A stretch of DNA of 64,000 nucleotides from Ruminococcus sp. (GTDB taxonomy: Bacteria > Bacillota > Clostridia > Oscillospirales > Ruminococcaceae), in NCBI GenBank assembly GCA_017542475.1, contig JAFXXD010000016.1, forward strand, positions 85,591-149,590. The letters are read 5' to 3'. The position numbers and the translations under genes were made by a program. Below the pieces are notes generated by a model that ran no database searches, had not been told where the DNA came from, and saw only the letters and a program-made list of their open reading frames with translations. This document shows positions 18,256 through 27,657 of the stretch, one piece after another. Position 1 is the first letter of the stretch. Each line of letters opens with the position of its first letter.

Positions 18256-19719
18256 ATGAACAGGAAAAAGATTATGCTGTCCGCAGTTTCGGCAGCGGTA
18301 CTGCTTGCGGCGGTGAGCTCGTGCGGGACTGTGGTCGAGCGTGCGGGCACTGAGGATACAGTTGCGGCGATAGCTCCGAACACTACCGCGGCGACGACCT
18401 CCGCAGATGGCGGAAGTACGACCGAGGCGATCACCTCCGCGGGAAAGAGCAGCTCCGACATTATGCGCGGCGACCTCATCGACATCAACGGGACTATCCT
18501 GATGTACAGCGTCATGGACGAATCGGGGACGGGCAAGGAAGTCCGTATGACGAACGACGCCAACAAGGTCGCCTTCGCGAACGTGCTCAATGAGATGTCT
18601 GAGGGGCTCGACCTCACCTTCGATGATATTCTCCGCACCGAAAATCCCTCGCCGCTTGACGTCAAAATGGGTCAGACGGTACAGCTCACCTTCGACGCCG
18701 ATATGCAGAACGCCATTTACGACTATATGGCGGGTGCTAACCTCATCGGCTCGGCTGTAGTTATGCGCACTGACGGCTCGCTCGCGGCTCAGGTCAGCTA
18801 CCCGTCCTACGACCCCGACCTCTATTACGGCACCGACACCGAGGAGGACCTCGCGTGGGGCAGCTACGGAAACAAGGCTTTCCAGAACGCGGAGCCCGGC
18901 TCGTGCTTCAAGATAATGTCCGAGGTCATCTCCGACAAGCACGGCGTCACCTGTCTCTATGACGAGGGCACGTGGGAGTTCGACGGCGTCTCCATCGTCA
19001 ACTGGGACCACGAGGATACGTGGAAATACCCCGTCTACGAGCGCACGCTCAACTCCGCATTCGTAAATTCGAGCAATATCTTCTTCGCCAAGGCATTCGA
19101 CCAGATAGGCAAGGACGACGTTCTCGCCGACCTTGAGGACATCTTCCATTTCTGCTCAGATATCGACTGCGACTTCGGCACTCTCCACAACAATGTCGAG
19201 ATATACTGTGACGACGACCTGCGAAGGACAGCCTTCGGTCAGTCCTACGTGCTGACCTGTCCGCTGTATCTCGCGGCTCTCGGTCGTGAAGCGGTGTTCG
19301 GCGATATGGTAAAGCCGTTCACTATCGCGAATATCGTGGATACCAACGACTTTGACAAGACCCTGAAGTCGGGTACTGAGCCGAATCAGAAGGTGTGCAG
19401 TATCCCCGCCGAGTACAGGGCGAATCTGCTCTCGGGTATGTACGGAGTTGCGGGAAACATCGGTCTTGCCGTACCCGCAGGATATGAGTTCTACGCGAAA
19501 ACAGGCACTGCCGAGACGTGGAAGGGCGACTTCCTGTACATAACGGGCGTGCTGAAAAAGCCCGACGACAACGGCTCGGGGACGTGGTCGGACTACAGCA
19601 GCTACGACGGCTCATACATCATCGTGATGCAGGTGCAGAACCCCGAATACTTCGGCTACAGCTTCGCGAGCGACTCCGTATCGCTGTATCAGGGAATCGT
19701 AAATGCTGTTATGAGCTGA
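18256..19719 (+). CDS. Penicillin-binding transpeptidase lipoprotein
   Basis: A 487-residue protein with a lipobox-like end to its signal (LAAVSSCG) rather than a plain membrane anchor. A class B PBP fold is visible: MRGDLIDINGTIL resembles the RGDIYDRNG start. The active-site tetrad is S216-C-F-K (PGSCFKI), SxN is SSN at about 272, and KTG is at 415 (AKTGTAE). It should cross-link peptidoglycan peptides. The short N-terminal region and the Cys inside the SxxK motif are mildly unusual. It lies 30 bases after the GH25 gene, probably in the same operon. Confidence 0.87.
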   Translation: MNRKKIMLSAVSAAVLLAAVSSCGTVVERAGTEDTVAAIAPNTTAATTSADGGSTTEAITSAGKSSSDIMRGDLIDINGTILMYSVMDESGTGKEVRMTNDANKVAFANVLNEMSEGLDLTFDDILRTENPSPLDVKMGQTVQLTFDADMQNAIYDYMAGANLIGSAVVMRTDGSLAAQVSYPSYDPDLYYGTDTEEDLAWGSYGNKAFQNAEPGSCFKIMSEVISDKHGVTCLYDEGTWEFDGVSIVNWDHEDTWKYPVYERTLNSAFVNSSNIFFAKAFDQIGKDDVLADLEDIFHFCSDIDCDFGTLHNNVEIYCDDDLRRTAFGQSYVLTCPLYLAALGREAVFGDMVKPFTIANIVDTNDFDKTLKSGTEPNQKVCSIPAEYRANLLSGMYGVAGNIGLAVPAGYEFYAKTGTAETWKGDFLYITGVLKKPDDNGSGTWSDYSSYDGSYIIVMQVQNPEYFGYSFASDSVSLYQGIVNAVMS

Positions 19720-19771
19720 TGTATATTTCGGCTCGCTCCGCAGACAATAACTGCGGAAGGAGCTGAAAGCT

Positions 19772-19966
19772 ATGAGAAGAAAGAAGTCCATCCCCCTGCC
19801 CGATCCCGAAAATGCGGGGTTCGAGTACAGCTGCCCGACAGCGGCGTGGGACGGTATGACGCGTATCATCCCCATAGGCGAGAGCGACGACAAGGTCGAT
19901 GAAGCCCGCAAGGAGATACTGCCCCACCGCACCGAATATTTCGGTGAAAATACGAAACAGCCATAG
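19772..19966 (+). CDS. Small conserved-looking protein of unknown function
   Basis: A 64-residue protein beginning MRRKKSIPLPDPENAGFEY, with no signal peptide or membrane segment. It has AAGGAG nine bases before the ATG and ends just at a strong terminator, which supports a real gene. It follows the PBP gene by 52 bases. I do not recognise a family. Pro, Asp and Glu are frequent and no motif stands out. Confidence 0.6.
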   Translation: MRRKKSIPLPDPENAGFEYSCPTAAWDGMTRIIPIGESDDKVDEARKEILPHRTEYFGENTKQP

Positions 19967-19987
19967 AGAACCCTCTATGGCTGTTTT
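19955..19987. terminator. Bidirectional intrinsic terminator
   Basis: A 14-base-pair stem, AAACAGCCATAGAG with CTCTATGGCTGTTT around AACC, flanked by T-runs on both strands. It serves the converging small gene and the 633-residue membrane protein gene, and overlaps the last codons of the small gene. Confidence 0.88.
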
Positions 19988-19990
19988 GCT

Positions 19991-21892
19991 TTATATATTG
20001 TTGTTCTCGGCAAGGACCTTCATCGCCTTTATCCTGTAGCCCTCGCTCGTCTCGGAAAGCGTGAACTGCACCGACTTCGATGAAGTCTTCGGCAGCCACT
20101 CGGGGAGCTCGTCGATATAGTCAACCACGAGCGTGTACTCGCTGCCGCTCTTGGTAACGGACTTTATCTCGGGTGAGTATGTGAACGTTACGGGGGTGAG
20201 CGGGATATTGTACGACTCCTTCTCCTCGTTGTAGTAGAATCTCGACTCCGCAGGACCTACCGTCGTGTGGGTGAGCTCGGGGAGGTCGTCGCCGAACAGC
20301 TTTACGGCGTAGGACTCGACATCTACCGCGGGTACTCTTACCACGTCAAAGGTCTTTTCGTACTGGTCGAGCGTTCCGTCGGACATTATCATCGACCAAA
20401 TAGCCGCTGTGATGACCTGATCGGAGGTGAGCTGGCTCGGCTCGTCGAAGGACTCGATGTCCATTATGACTACGGGGTATACCACATCGGCAAAGCCCGT
20501 CTTCTTGGAGTCGCCCGATGTGAACTTGCCGAACAGCCTGCCCGCTGTGGCGATGACTGTGATAAGTCCAACACACGCGAGCACCGCGAACACGATACCG
20601 AATATCGTATACAGGCGCTTTTTCAGCCTGCCGCCCTGCTCGGCGGTATCGTCGCCCTCGACCTTTTCGCTTCTCTCGGCGATTATCTCGTCGGGGTCCT
20701 CGTCCATTATCTTTTCGAGCGCGGCGGTTATCTTGCCCTTGGGCTTTTCAGCTTCGTCAGCCTCTGCTGCCTCTGCGTCCGCCTTCTTCATCTCCTCGAA
20801 GCGCTTCTTCGCTTCCGACACCTCGTCCTCTTCGGACTCGGCTGTCTCCCCTGAGCTTTCGGGCTCGGCGGCGTCATCCTCCTCTGCGGGAGCTTCCTCC
20901 TCGGGAGCAGTCGCCTCGTCAAGCTCGGACAGCTTCTTCTCGGCGTCCTCGCGGATAGTGTCTATCATATTGCCGACAGGGTCGGTCTCGGGCTCTTCCT
21001 CTGCGGGAAGCTCCTCGGGAGCCTCCGCTATCTCCTCGGCTTCTGCCTTGACAGCCGCGAACGCCGCCGCCATCAGCTCGTCTACCGAGGGCTCTCCGCC
21101 GAGGCTGTCCTCGGTCTGCGAGGATACCACGACGTTTATCTCTTCCTCGAATGAGTACGAATTATCAGCGCTTTCGGGAGCTTCAGCAGGCTCTGCGGGC
21201 TTCTTCGAGAACGCCGACTTTGCCGCTGCTGCCTCCTCGGCTGCCTTCTTTGCGGCTTCAAGTCGCTGACGGTCTGCCTCCTCCGTTGCCTTCTTTGCAG
21301 CTTCAAGGCGCTGGCGCTCCGCCTCCTCGGCTGCCTTCTTTGCAGCTTCAAGGCGCTGACGTTCTGCTTCCTCCGCCGCCTTCCTTGCAGCCTCAAGACG
21401 CTGACGCTCCGCTTCCTCGGCTGCCTTCTTTGCAGCTTCAAGACGCTGGCGCTCGGCTTCCTCCGCTGCTTTTTTCTCAGCCTCGGCGCGTCTTATCTCG
21501 GCTTCGCGGGCTGCCGCCATTCTCTCGGCTTCAAGGCGCTTCTGCTCTGCCGCGGCGCGGTCCTTCGCGAGCTCCGCCTGCCTGATAGCCTCGTAATCGG
21601 GAAGGTCGCCCGAAATAACTATCCTTTTCTTCTTCACAGGCTCGGGTGCGGGCGCAGTTGCGGGTGCAGGTGCAACGGGTGCGGGAGCGGGAGCAGTCTG
21701 CGCAGGCGCTTCCTTCTCGTGAGAAAGAGTGCTGAGCAGGTCATCGACCGACATATGGTTGATCTTCTCCTCCGCGCTGTTGGGCTTGTGCACGGGCGGC
21801 ACTGCGGGCTCCGCCTTCTTTGCGGGCGCATTGCCTTCGTTGTTTGCTTTAAGGTTATTCAGCATATCGTCAAGGTCTTTTCTGATAGCCAT
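19991..21892 (-). CDS. Single-pass membrane protein with charged coiled-coil repeats
   Basis: A 633-residue protein of unknown function. There is no N-terminal signal. Residues 1-120 are Pro/Ala-rich. At about 150-235 five near-identical 15-residue units of the form RQRLEAAKKAAEEAE predict a long helix. An acidic region follows to about 420. One membrane segment (FGIVFAVLACVGLITVIA) lies at about 430-450, then a folded C-terminal domain of about 170 residues outside the cell. The topology resembles division or envelope scaffold proteins, but no family is recognised. It lies 49 bases downstream of proA. Confidence 0.75.
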   Translation of the reverse strand: MAIRKDLDDMLNNLKANNEGNAPAKKAEPAVPPVHKPNSAEEKINHMSVDDLLSTLSHEKEAPAQTAPAPAPVAPAPATAPAPEPVKKKRIVISGDLPDYEAIRQAELAKDRAAAEQKRLEAERMAAAREAEIRRAEAEKKAAEEAERQRLEAAKKAAEEAERQRLEAARKAAEEAERQRLEAAKKAAEEAERQRLEAAKKATEEADRQRLEAAKKAAEEAAAAKSAFSKKPAEPAEAPESADNSYSFEEEINVVVSSQTEDSLGGEPSVDELMAAAFAAVKAEAEEIAEAPEELPAEEEPETDPVGNMIDTIREDAEKKLSELDEATAPEEEAPAEEDDAAEPESSGETAESEEDEVSEAKKRFEEMKKADAEAAEADEAEKPKGKITAALEKIMDEDPDEIIAERSEKVEGDDTAEQGGRLKKRLYTIFGIVFAVLACVGLITVIATAGRLFGKFTSGDSKKTGFADVVYPVVIMDIESFDEPSQLTSDQVITAAIWSMIMSDGTLDQYEKTFDVVRVPAVDVESYAVKLFGDDLPELTHTTVGPAESRFYYNEEKESYNIPLTPVTFTYSPEIKSVTKSGSEYTLVVDYIDELPEWLPKTSSKSVQFTLSETSEGYRIKAMKVLAENNNI

Positions 21893-21941
21893 GATTCCCT
21901 CCTGAGTTTGTTTCGGCAGTCCCCTGCCGAAGTGTTACATA

Positions 21942-23189
21942 TTATCTTATCTGTCCGTTTCCTTCGATCAGATATTTCACAGTTGTGAGCTCGGTGAGTC
22001 CCATAGGTCCTCTTGCGTGGAGCTTCTGCGTGGATATGCCTATCTCTGCGCCAAGCCCGAACTCTCCGCCGTCAGTGAAGCGGGTAGAGGCGTTAACGTA
22101 TACAGCCGCCGCATCTACCTCGTCGCGGAACTTAGCCGCCGACGCAAGGTCGCGCGTGACGATGCACTCGGAGTGGCGGGTGCTGTACTTTCTTATATGG
22201 GCGATAGCCTCGTCGATGCTATCCACGACCTTCACCGCGATGATGTAGTCGTTGAACTCGGTGGCGTACTCGGTCTCGGTAGCCTTCTCTATGCCCTCGC
22301 CGAGTATCTCCCTCGTCCTGTCGCAGCCGTATATCTTCACATTGTGAACCTTGAAGCGCTCTGCGATTACGGGCAGGAAGTCCGCCGCGATGTCCTTGTG
22401 GACGAGCAGGCTCTCTATCGCGTTGCATACCGACGGACGCTGTGTCTTCGCGTTGTCGGTGATGTTAGCCGCCATTTCTATGTCAGCCGAGGCGTCAACG
22501 TAAACGTGGCAGTTGCCTGCGCCCGTCTTGATAACAGGGACGGTCGCCGTCGTGACTACTGCCTGTATCAGCCTTGCGCTTCCTCTCGGGATAAGTACGT
22601 CAACATATCCGTTGAGCCTCATAAGCTCATTCGTTGTCTCGCGGGAGGTGTTGTCCACCACCTGTACGATATCGGCGGGAAGTCCCACGCTCGCGATAGC
22701 CTCGCGCATTATGCGTCCGAGGACGATGTTGGAGTTGATAGCCTCCTTGCCGCCCTTGAGGATAACGGCATTGCCTGCCTTGAGGCACAGTGCCGCCGCG
22801 TCAACGGTGACATTCGGGCGCGATTCGTAAATAATGCCGATAACTCCGAGCGGTACGCGCGTCTTAGTGATGTGCAGACCGTTCGGGCGGACGCCGCCGC
22901 CGATGACCTCTCCGATAGGGTCGCCGAGCGCGATGAGCTCGTCTACGCCCTTGGCTATGCCCGCGATACGGCTCTCGTCGAGGCGCAGTCTGTCCTGCAT
23001 AGCCTCGGATATGCCGTTGTCCTTAGCCGCCGCGAGGTCTTTCGCGTTCTCGGCGATTATCTCTGCCGCGTTCGCGATAAGAGCCTTCGATATAGCCGCG
23101 AGTGCCGCGTTCTTCTTGGCTGTGCCCGCGTTCGCTATGACGGGCTCTGCCGCCTTTGCCTTTATTCCTAAATCCTGTGTATAACTCAT
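21942..23189 (-). CDS. proA: Gamma-glutamyl phosphate reductase
   Basis: A 415-residue protein, the usual ProA length. It reduces gamma-glutamyl phosphate to glutamate semialdehyde with NADPH in proline synthesis. Visible marks are GVIGIIYESRPNVTVDAAAL, LKGGKEAINSN, and the late block VYVNASTRFTDGGEFGLG followed by IGISTQKLHARGPMGL. I chose the ATG at 23187-23189, six bases after AGAGGTG. An upstream extension would enter repeats. proB lies directly upstream, separated by two repeat elements. Confidence 0.95.
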   Translation of the reverse strand: MSYTQDLGIKAKAAEPVIANAGTAKKNAALAAISKALIANAAEIIAENAKDLAAAKDNGISEAMQDRLRLDESRIAGIAKGVDELIALGDPIGEVIGGGVRPNGLHITKTRVPLGVIGIIYESRPNVTVDAAALCLKAGNAVILKGGKEAINSNIVLGRIMREAIASVGLPADIVQVVDNTSRETTNELMRLNGYVDVLIPRGSARLIQAVVTTATVPVIKTGAGNCHVYVDASADIEMAANITDNAKTQRPSVCNAIESLLVHKDIAADFLPVIAERFKVHNVKIYGCDRTREILGEGIEKATETEYATEFNDYIIAVKVVDSIDEAIAHIRKYSTRHSECIVTRDLASAAKFRDEVDAAAVYVNASTRFTDGGEFGLGAEIGISTQKLHARGPMGLTELTTVKYLIEGNGQIR

Positions 23190-23215
23190 AATTATCACCT
23201 CTGTGTCGTGTCGGA

Positions 23216-23246
23216 CGGGACGCCGAGGGCGGCGTCCCCTACATTG
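23216..23246. repeat. GTAGGGG-type hairpin between proB and proA
   Basis: CGGGACGCCG with CGGCGTCCC, ending CCTACATTG, in inverted orientation relative to the consensus. Confidence 0.72.
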
Positions 23247-23257
23247 TTTTAGCTCCG

Positions 23258-23352
23258 TGTAATTCGGAATGCGTAATTCGTAATTCGTAATTGCGGTGTC
23301 GCTTCGCGACGATTTAAATAATGTGAGCGAAGCGAACACATTAATTCCGAAT
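23258..23352. repeat. Inverted-repeat element with TAATTCG arms
   Basis: The left arm, made of repeated GTAATTCG units, is complementary to the right arm ATTAATTCCGAATT. The core contains GGTGTCGCTTCGCGAC, an A/T stretch and GTGAGCGAAGCGAAC. The same core appears with unrelated TAGC arms at 54.4 and 58.1 kb. The right end abuts the proB stop codon. Confidence 0.75.
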
Positions 23353-24147
23353 TTATTTGTTTGCCTTGAACAGCGTGCCTATCTCCGCGTCCTCGAAGAG
23401 GTCGTAGAGCTTCTCGGGATCTCTGCCGTTCATTATGACCATATCTATGCCCGCCTCGGTAGCTATCTTCGCGGCGTTTATCTTCGTGGACATTCCGCCC
23501 GTTCCGAGGGAGGTGCCCGCTCCGCCTGCCATTGCCTCTATCTCGGGAGTTATAGCCTCTACGACGTGTATCGGCTCGGCGTCGGGATTCGTGCGTGGGT
23601 CGTCGGTGTAGAGACCGTCGATGTCCGAGAGTATCAGCAGGAGGTCTGCTCCCGAGAGCTCCGCAACGAGGGCGGAAAGGGAGTCGTTCTCGCCGATTTC
23701 GAGCTCCAGCTCGTCAATGGCGATGGTGTCGTTCTCGTTCACTATCGGGATAACGCCCATTCCCACGAGCGTCTCTACCGCCGTCTTGAAGTTCGAGCAG
23801 TGGCTCGGGTTGTCGATTATCGCCTTGGTGAGCAGTATCTGCGCCACCGTTACGCTGTATTTCGCGAACATATCGTCGTATACGTGCATCAGCTCGCACT
23901 GTCCGATAGCCGCTACCGCCTGCTTGATGTTGGTCTGCTTCGGCTTCTCGGGGAGCCCGAGCTTGCCTGCTCCGAGCCCTACAGCTCCCGACGAGACCAT
24001 GATTATCTCACGTCCCGCGTTGTGGAGGTCGGATATCACGCGGACGAGGTTCGTCATTCGGCGGATATTGAGCTTGCCCGTCTTGTGGGCAAGGGTGGAG
24101 GTGCCGAGCTTTATCACGACCCTCTTCTTTTCCGATATATTTCTCAT
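23353..24147 (-). CDS. proB: Glutamate 5-kinase (catalytic domain only)
   Basis: A 264-residue amino-acid kinase that phosphorylates glutamate as the first committed step of proline synthesis. It has RVVIKLGTSTLAHKTGK, MVSSGAVGLGAGKLGL, VNENDTIAI and GTGGMSTKINAAKIA. The protein ends after the kinase domain, so the C-terminal PUA domain of longer ProB proteins is absent, as in several Firmicutes. The start at 24147 (MRNISEKKR) has AGAAG upstream and overlaps the end of the dehydrogenase gene. Proline feedback inhibition would be expected from the family. Confidence 0.95.
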   Translation of the reverse strand: MRNISEKKRVVIKLGTSTLAHKTGKLNIRRMTNLVRVISDLHNAGREIIMVSSGAVGLGAGKLGLPEKPKQTNIKQAVAAIGQCELMHVYDDMFAKYSVTVAQILLTKAIIDNPSHCSNFKTAVETLVGMGVIPIVNENDTIAIDELELEIGENDSLSALVAELSGADLLLILSDIDGLYTDDPRTNPDAEPIHVVEAITPEIEAMAGGAGTSLGTGGMSTKINAAKIATEAGIDMVIMNGRDPEKLYDLFEDAEIGTLFKANK

Positions 24148-24160
24148 AAAAATGCTTCTT

Positions 24161-25111
24161 TCAGTTGACTTTGTTGGTGGGAGCTCCGCTCTGCCATGCA
24201 CGGATATTCGCGCAGACTATGTCCACAAGGCGGCGTCTCGTCTCGTATGCCGCCCACGCCGTGTGAGGCGTGATGGTCAGGTTCTTCGCGCCCTTCAGCG
24301 GAGTGTCGGGCGACATCGGCTCCTTTTCGAGCACGTCCACGTAGGCAGCAGCTATTTTTCCGCTGTTGAGAGCCTCCGCGAGGTCTGCCTCATTGACTAC
24401 AGGTCCGCGGGAGGTGTTGATAAGCGTCGCAGTCGGCTTCATCACGCCGAGGAGCTTGCTGTTTACCAGTCCCTTAGTCTGCTCTGTGAGCGGGCAGTGG
24501 AAGGTGATAACGTCCGCCTTTGCCGCGGCTGACATCACGTCAGTTACCTCATACGGGCAATCCTGCGGCTTCGTCCTCGTGCTGACGACGATGTTCATTC
24601 CGAACGCCGCGCCGAGCTCCGCTACGCGCCTGCCTATCGAGCCGTAGCCCACTATCGCGAGGGTCTGTCCCGCGAGCTCTGCCGTGGGTATCGGGAAGTA
24701 AGAGAACGCGGGTGAGCGCTCCCATTCGCCGTTCTTCACGGCGTTGTCGTAGTCGCGTATGCGGCTGTATCTGTCAAGTATGTAGGCGAAGACCTGCTGT
24801 GCTACGGCATTCGTGGAATACTGACCCGCATTGCAGACCGTTATCCCCTTCTCCGCGGCATATGCGACGTCAACGTTATTGTAGCCCGTCGCGAACAGAC
24901 CTATGTATTTCAGGTTCGGACAGGCGTCCATTACCTCTTTCGTTATCAGCACCTTGTTGCAGAGGACGATGTCTGCGTCGCCGATATTGGCGGCGGTATC
25001 CTCAGGCTTCGTCAGGGAGATGACCTTCACGTCGCCGAACTGCTCGAGAGCCTCGGTCGTGATGTCGCCGCTCACGCTGACGGTGTACCAGTCAAGAACT
25101 GCTATCTTCAC
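24161..25111 (-). CDS. D-isomer-specific 2-hydroxyacid dehydrogenase
   Basis: A 316-residue NAD-dependent oxidoreductase. The Rossmann motif is LAIVGYGSIGRRVAELG. The catalytic Arg (INTSRGPVVNE), Glu (EKEP) and His (TPHTAWAAYE) are all present. The family includes 3-phosphoglycerate, glycerate/hydroxypyruvate and D-lactate dehydrogenases. The length and lack of an ACT domain point towards a hydroxypyruvate or glycerate type, but the substrate is not certain. It lies immediately upstream of proB and three bases after the small membrane protein gene. Confidence 0.9.
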   Translation of the reverse strand: MKIAVLDWYTVSVSGDITTEALEQFGDVKVISLTKPEDTAANIGDADIVLCNKVLITKEVMDACPNLKYIGLFATGYNNVDVAYAAEKGITVCNAGQYSTNAVAQQVFAYILDRYSRIRDYDNAVKNGEWERSPAFSYFPIPTAELAGQTLAIVGYGSIGRRVAELGAAFGMNIVVSTRTKPQDCPYEVTDVMSAAAKADVITFHCPLTEQTKGLVNSKLLGVMKPTATLINTSRGPVVNEADLAEALNSGKIAAAYVDVLEKEPMSPDTPLKGAKNLTITPHTAWAAYETRRRLVDIVCANIRAWQSGAPTNKVN

Positions 25112-25114
25112 GGC

Positions 25115-25561
25115 TTATTCCTCTTCCTCGTCGTCATCGTCGTCGGAGTCAGCCTCTTCGTCAGCCTCGGCTACGTCTTCGTCGAAGCCCTCTTCCTCGT
25201 CATCATCCTCGTCATCGTCAGCCGCGGGAGCTGCCTCAGCCCTTGCGGGCTCGGCGGGCTTTTCCTCTGGCTTATCCTTGAAGATGAAGGTCGTGATAAG
25301 AGCACACAGTATCAGCATACCCTCGATAGCTCCGAGTGCATAGAACCACGCCCTGCTCTCCGAGAGCCATATCGTCAGCGAGAACGGTATCGCGAACGCG
25401 AATATCAGCTGGTACGGCTTCTTGTCGGTCACGAAGCGGAACAGGAAGAAAAGCAGTCCCACTATCGCGAAGGTGATGTGCATACCGAACGGAAACGGGA
25501 AGAGATTGGGATTTTCTATCTCTGCCTCGGAAAGTGTTGTGAGCATATTGAAGTCTATCAT
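25115..25561 (-). CDS. Small membrane protein with acidic tail
   Basis: A 148-residue protein of unknown function. Three hydrophobic segments at about residues 26-44, 50-68 and 72-94 are followed by a Pro/Ala/Glu linker and a C-terminal tail of almost only Asp and Glu. It heads the dehydrogenase-proB-proA run, with a good promoter 90 bases upstream. I see no family motif. Acidic tails in membrane proteins can recruit basic partners or cations, but that is speculation. Confidence 0.75.
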   Translation of the reverse strand: MIDFNMLTTLSEAEIENPNLFPFPFGMHITFAIVGLLFFLFRFVTDKKPYQLIFAFAIPFSLTIWLSESRAWFYALGAIEGMLILCALITTFIFKDKPEEKPAEPARAEAAPAADDDEDDDEEEGFDEDVAEADEEADSDDDDDEEEE

Positions 25562-25647
25562 AATTTATCTCCGATCTCCGCAATATCGCGGAAAATGATT
25601 ATGTATTTTTCCGAAAATCTTTTTACCGAAAAAAGTACGCTTTTTAT

Positions 25648-25676
25648 AGTATACCATAATTATAATGAAATTTCAA
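25648..25676 (-). promoter_or_regulatory. SigmaA promoter for the proBA-region operon
   Basis: On the minus strand TTGAAA and TATACT lie 17 bases apart, about 87 bases upstream of the small membrane protein start. Confidence 0.7.
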
Positions 25677-25766
25677 CACTTTTTTCGCAAAATCTCCCCT
25701 TCGCGAAGAAAACGCAAGTTCATTCATTTAATTTTCTCCAAAGAGTATAAAATCACGGAAATTCTA

Positions 25767-25795
25767 TTGACAGGATTGCAAAAAAAGTGTATAAT
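25767..25795 (+). promoter_or_regulatory. Full-consensus sigmaA promoter of rny
   Basis: TTGACA, exactly 17 bases, then TATAAT. No mismatch to the sigmaA consensus. It faces away from the proBA-side promoter about 90 bases to its left. Confidence 0.85.
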
Positions 25796-26071
25796 AACTA
25801 TGTTGTATTTATTTGCAAAAATATTACTTTTGGCAGTAACTGCAGCTTTGTTTTAAATCATTCCGCAGCAGGCGATAAATATATATGCCGTGCGCGGATG
25901 GGATATATTACAAATAACGGACGGAATGTCCAATATTTTCTTGCGGTACCGCTTCGGCGACACCCTTTCAATATATTTTAACAAATGAATAAAATAAGCG
26001 GCATTTACCGCCTTGAGTAATAAAGGTTTTATGATACAAACATATATTACGAAAAGGAGGTAATGCACTGT
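25796..26071 (+). other. Long A/T-rich 5' leader of rny
   Basis: About 265 bases lie between the consensus promoter and the rny start. I see no ORF with a ribosome binding site. Around 25943-25966 a fragment, TGCGGTACCGCTTCGGCGAC, resembles the core of the arm-type repeats. The leader could hold a regulatory structure, but no known element is recognised. Confidence 0.4.
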
Positions 26072-27649
26072 ATGGATCCTGTTATTGCAATCATTCTCAT
26101 CGTTGTCGCTCTCATCGCAGGTGCAGCTGTGGGCGCCTTCATCGCCTACAAGAAAGGTGTGGCTGCGGGCGTTGAGCAGCGTAAGCACGACGCGGAGTCT
26201 ATGGTCGGCTCTGCCGAGCAGCAGGCTGCACGCATAGTCGAGGACGCCGAGAAGGACGCCGACAGCAAAAAGAAAAGCGCCCTTATCGAAGCCAAGGATG
26301 AGATACATAAGCTCCGCACCGAGGCGGACAAGGAGATCAAGGATCGCAGGGCTGAGCTGTCACGTCAGGAAAGACGTATGCAGCAGAAAGAGGAGAATCT
26401 CGATAAGAAGACCGATAACCTTGAAAAGAAGGAGGACACTCTCAATCAGAAGATAAAGAGTGCCGACGAAAAGCTCAAGGAGGCTGAGTCCATCAAGAAG
26501 TCTCAGATGGATATTCTCGAGAGGATCTCGGAATTCACCAAGGATCAGGCAAAGGAATACATCCTCTCCACTCTCGAGGACGACCTCGTTCACGAAAAGG
26601 CTGTCAAGGTACAGGCTTACGAGCAGCTCCTCAAGGACGAGTGCAACGAAAAGGCAAGAAGCTACATCTCCCTCGCTATCGCTAAGGTGGCTGCGGATCA
26701 GGTATCGGAGGCGGCTGTCTCTGTAGTTCCGCTCCCCAATGACGAGATGAAGGGAAGAATTATCGGACGTGAGGGTCGTAACATCCGCACGCTCGAAACG
26801 CTCACGGGTGTCGACCTCATCATCGACGATACCCCCGAGGCTATCACACTTTCATGTTTTGACCAGATACGCCGCGAGGTCGCAAGGATCGCCCTCGAAA
26901 AGCTCATCGCTGACGGCCGTATCCACCCCACACGCATCGAAGAAATGGTCGATAAGGCTCGCCGCGAGGTCGAGCACCGCATTAAGCAGGAGGGCGAAAG
27001 AGCCGTTATCGAGACCAATGTTCACGGTCTCAACCACGAGCTCATAAAGCTCCTCGGACGTCTCAAGTTCCGTACCAGCTACAGACAGAACGTCCTCGAC
27101 CACTCGATAGAAGTCGCACAGCTCTGCGGCGTTCTCGCCTCCGAGCTCGGTGTTGACGCCAATATGGCAAGACGTGCAGGTCTTCTCCACGATATCGGTA
27201 AGGCTCTCACCTCCGAGATCGAGGGCTCGCACGTGCAGATAGGCGTTGACGTATGTAAAAAATACAACGAAAATCCCGTTGTTATACACGCTGTCGAAGC
27301 TCACCACAACGATGTTGAGCCCAGAACAGTCATCGCCTGCATCGTTCAGGCTGCCGACGCTATTTCCGCTGCAAGACCTGCCGCAAGAAGCGAGAACTAC
27401 GAAAGCTATATCAAGCGTCTCCAGAAGCTTGAGGAGATATGCACCTCCTACGAGGGCGTTGATAAGTGCTTCGCCGTTCAGGCAGGCCGCGAAGTCAGGA
27501 TCATGGTTGTTCCCGAGGTCATCAACGACGAGAAGATGGTTCTCGTTGCAAGACAGATCGCTCAGCAGATCGAGACCGAAATGGATTATCCCGGTCAGAT
27601 CAAGGTCAACCTCATTCGCGAGAGCAGAGTTTCCGACTACGCAAAATGA
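26072..27649 (+). CDS. rny: Ribonuclease Y
   Basis: About 525 residues. A membrane endoribonuclease that starts mRNA decay in Firmicutes. It has one N-terminal membrane helix (residues 2-25), a long charged coiled coil to about 190, a KH domain with [15 protein letters not shown], and an HD domain with [13 protein letters not shown] giving the catalytic His-Asp. I prefer the ATG at 26072 ([12 protein letters not shown]). The ATG at 26063 is also in frame but only two bases from GGAGG. It is transcribed from a consensus promoter through a long leader and ends at a perfect terminator. Confidence 0.96.
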   Translation: MDPVIAIILIVVALIAGAAVGAFIAYKKGVAAGVEQRKHDAESMVGSAEQQAARIVEDAEKDADSKKKSALIEAKDEIHKLRTEADKEIKDRRAELSRQERRMQQKEENLDKKTDNLEKKEDTLNQKIKSADEKLKEAESIKKSQMDILERISEFTKDQAKEYILSTLEDDLVHEKAVKVQAYEQLLKDECNEKARSYISLAIAKVAADQVSEAAVSVVPLPNDEMKGRIIGREGRNIRTLETLTGVDLIIDDTPEAITLSCFDQIRREVARIALEKLIADGRIHPTRIEEMVDKARREVEHRIKQEGERAVIETNVHGLNHELIKLLGRLKFRTSYRQNVLDHSIEVAQLCGVLASELGVDANMARRAGLLHDIGKALTSEIEGSHVQIGVDVCKKYNENPVVIHAVEAHHNDVEPRTVIACIVQAADAISAARPAARSENYESYIKRLQKLEEICTSYEGVDKCFAVQAGREVRIMVVPEVINDEKMVLVARQIAQQIETEMDYPGQIKVNLIRESRVSDYAK

Positions 27650-27657
27650 TTCGGTAT

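Noticed and set aside
21241-21480. Tandem repeats that could be taken for a CRISPR-like array
   Set aside because: The units are 45 bases, in frame, encode RQRLEAAKKAAEEAE-type helices and have no unique spacers. No cas genes are present.
23190-23339. N-terminal extension of ProA
   Set aside because: It runs through repeat elements. AGAGGTG precedes the ATG at 23189 and the resulting length matches ProA.
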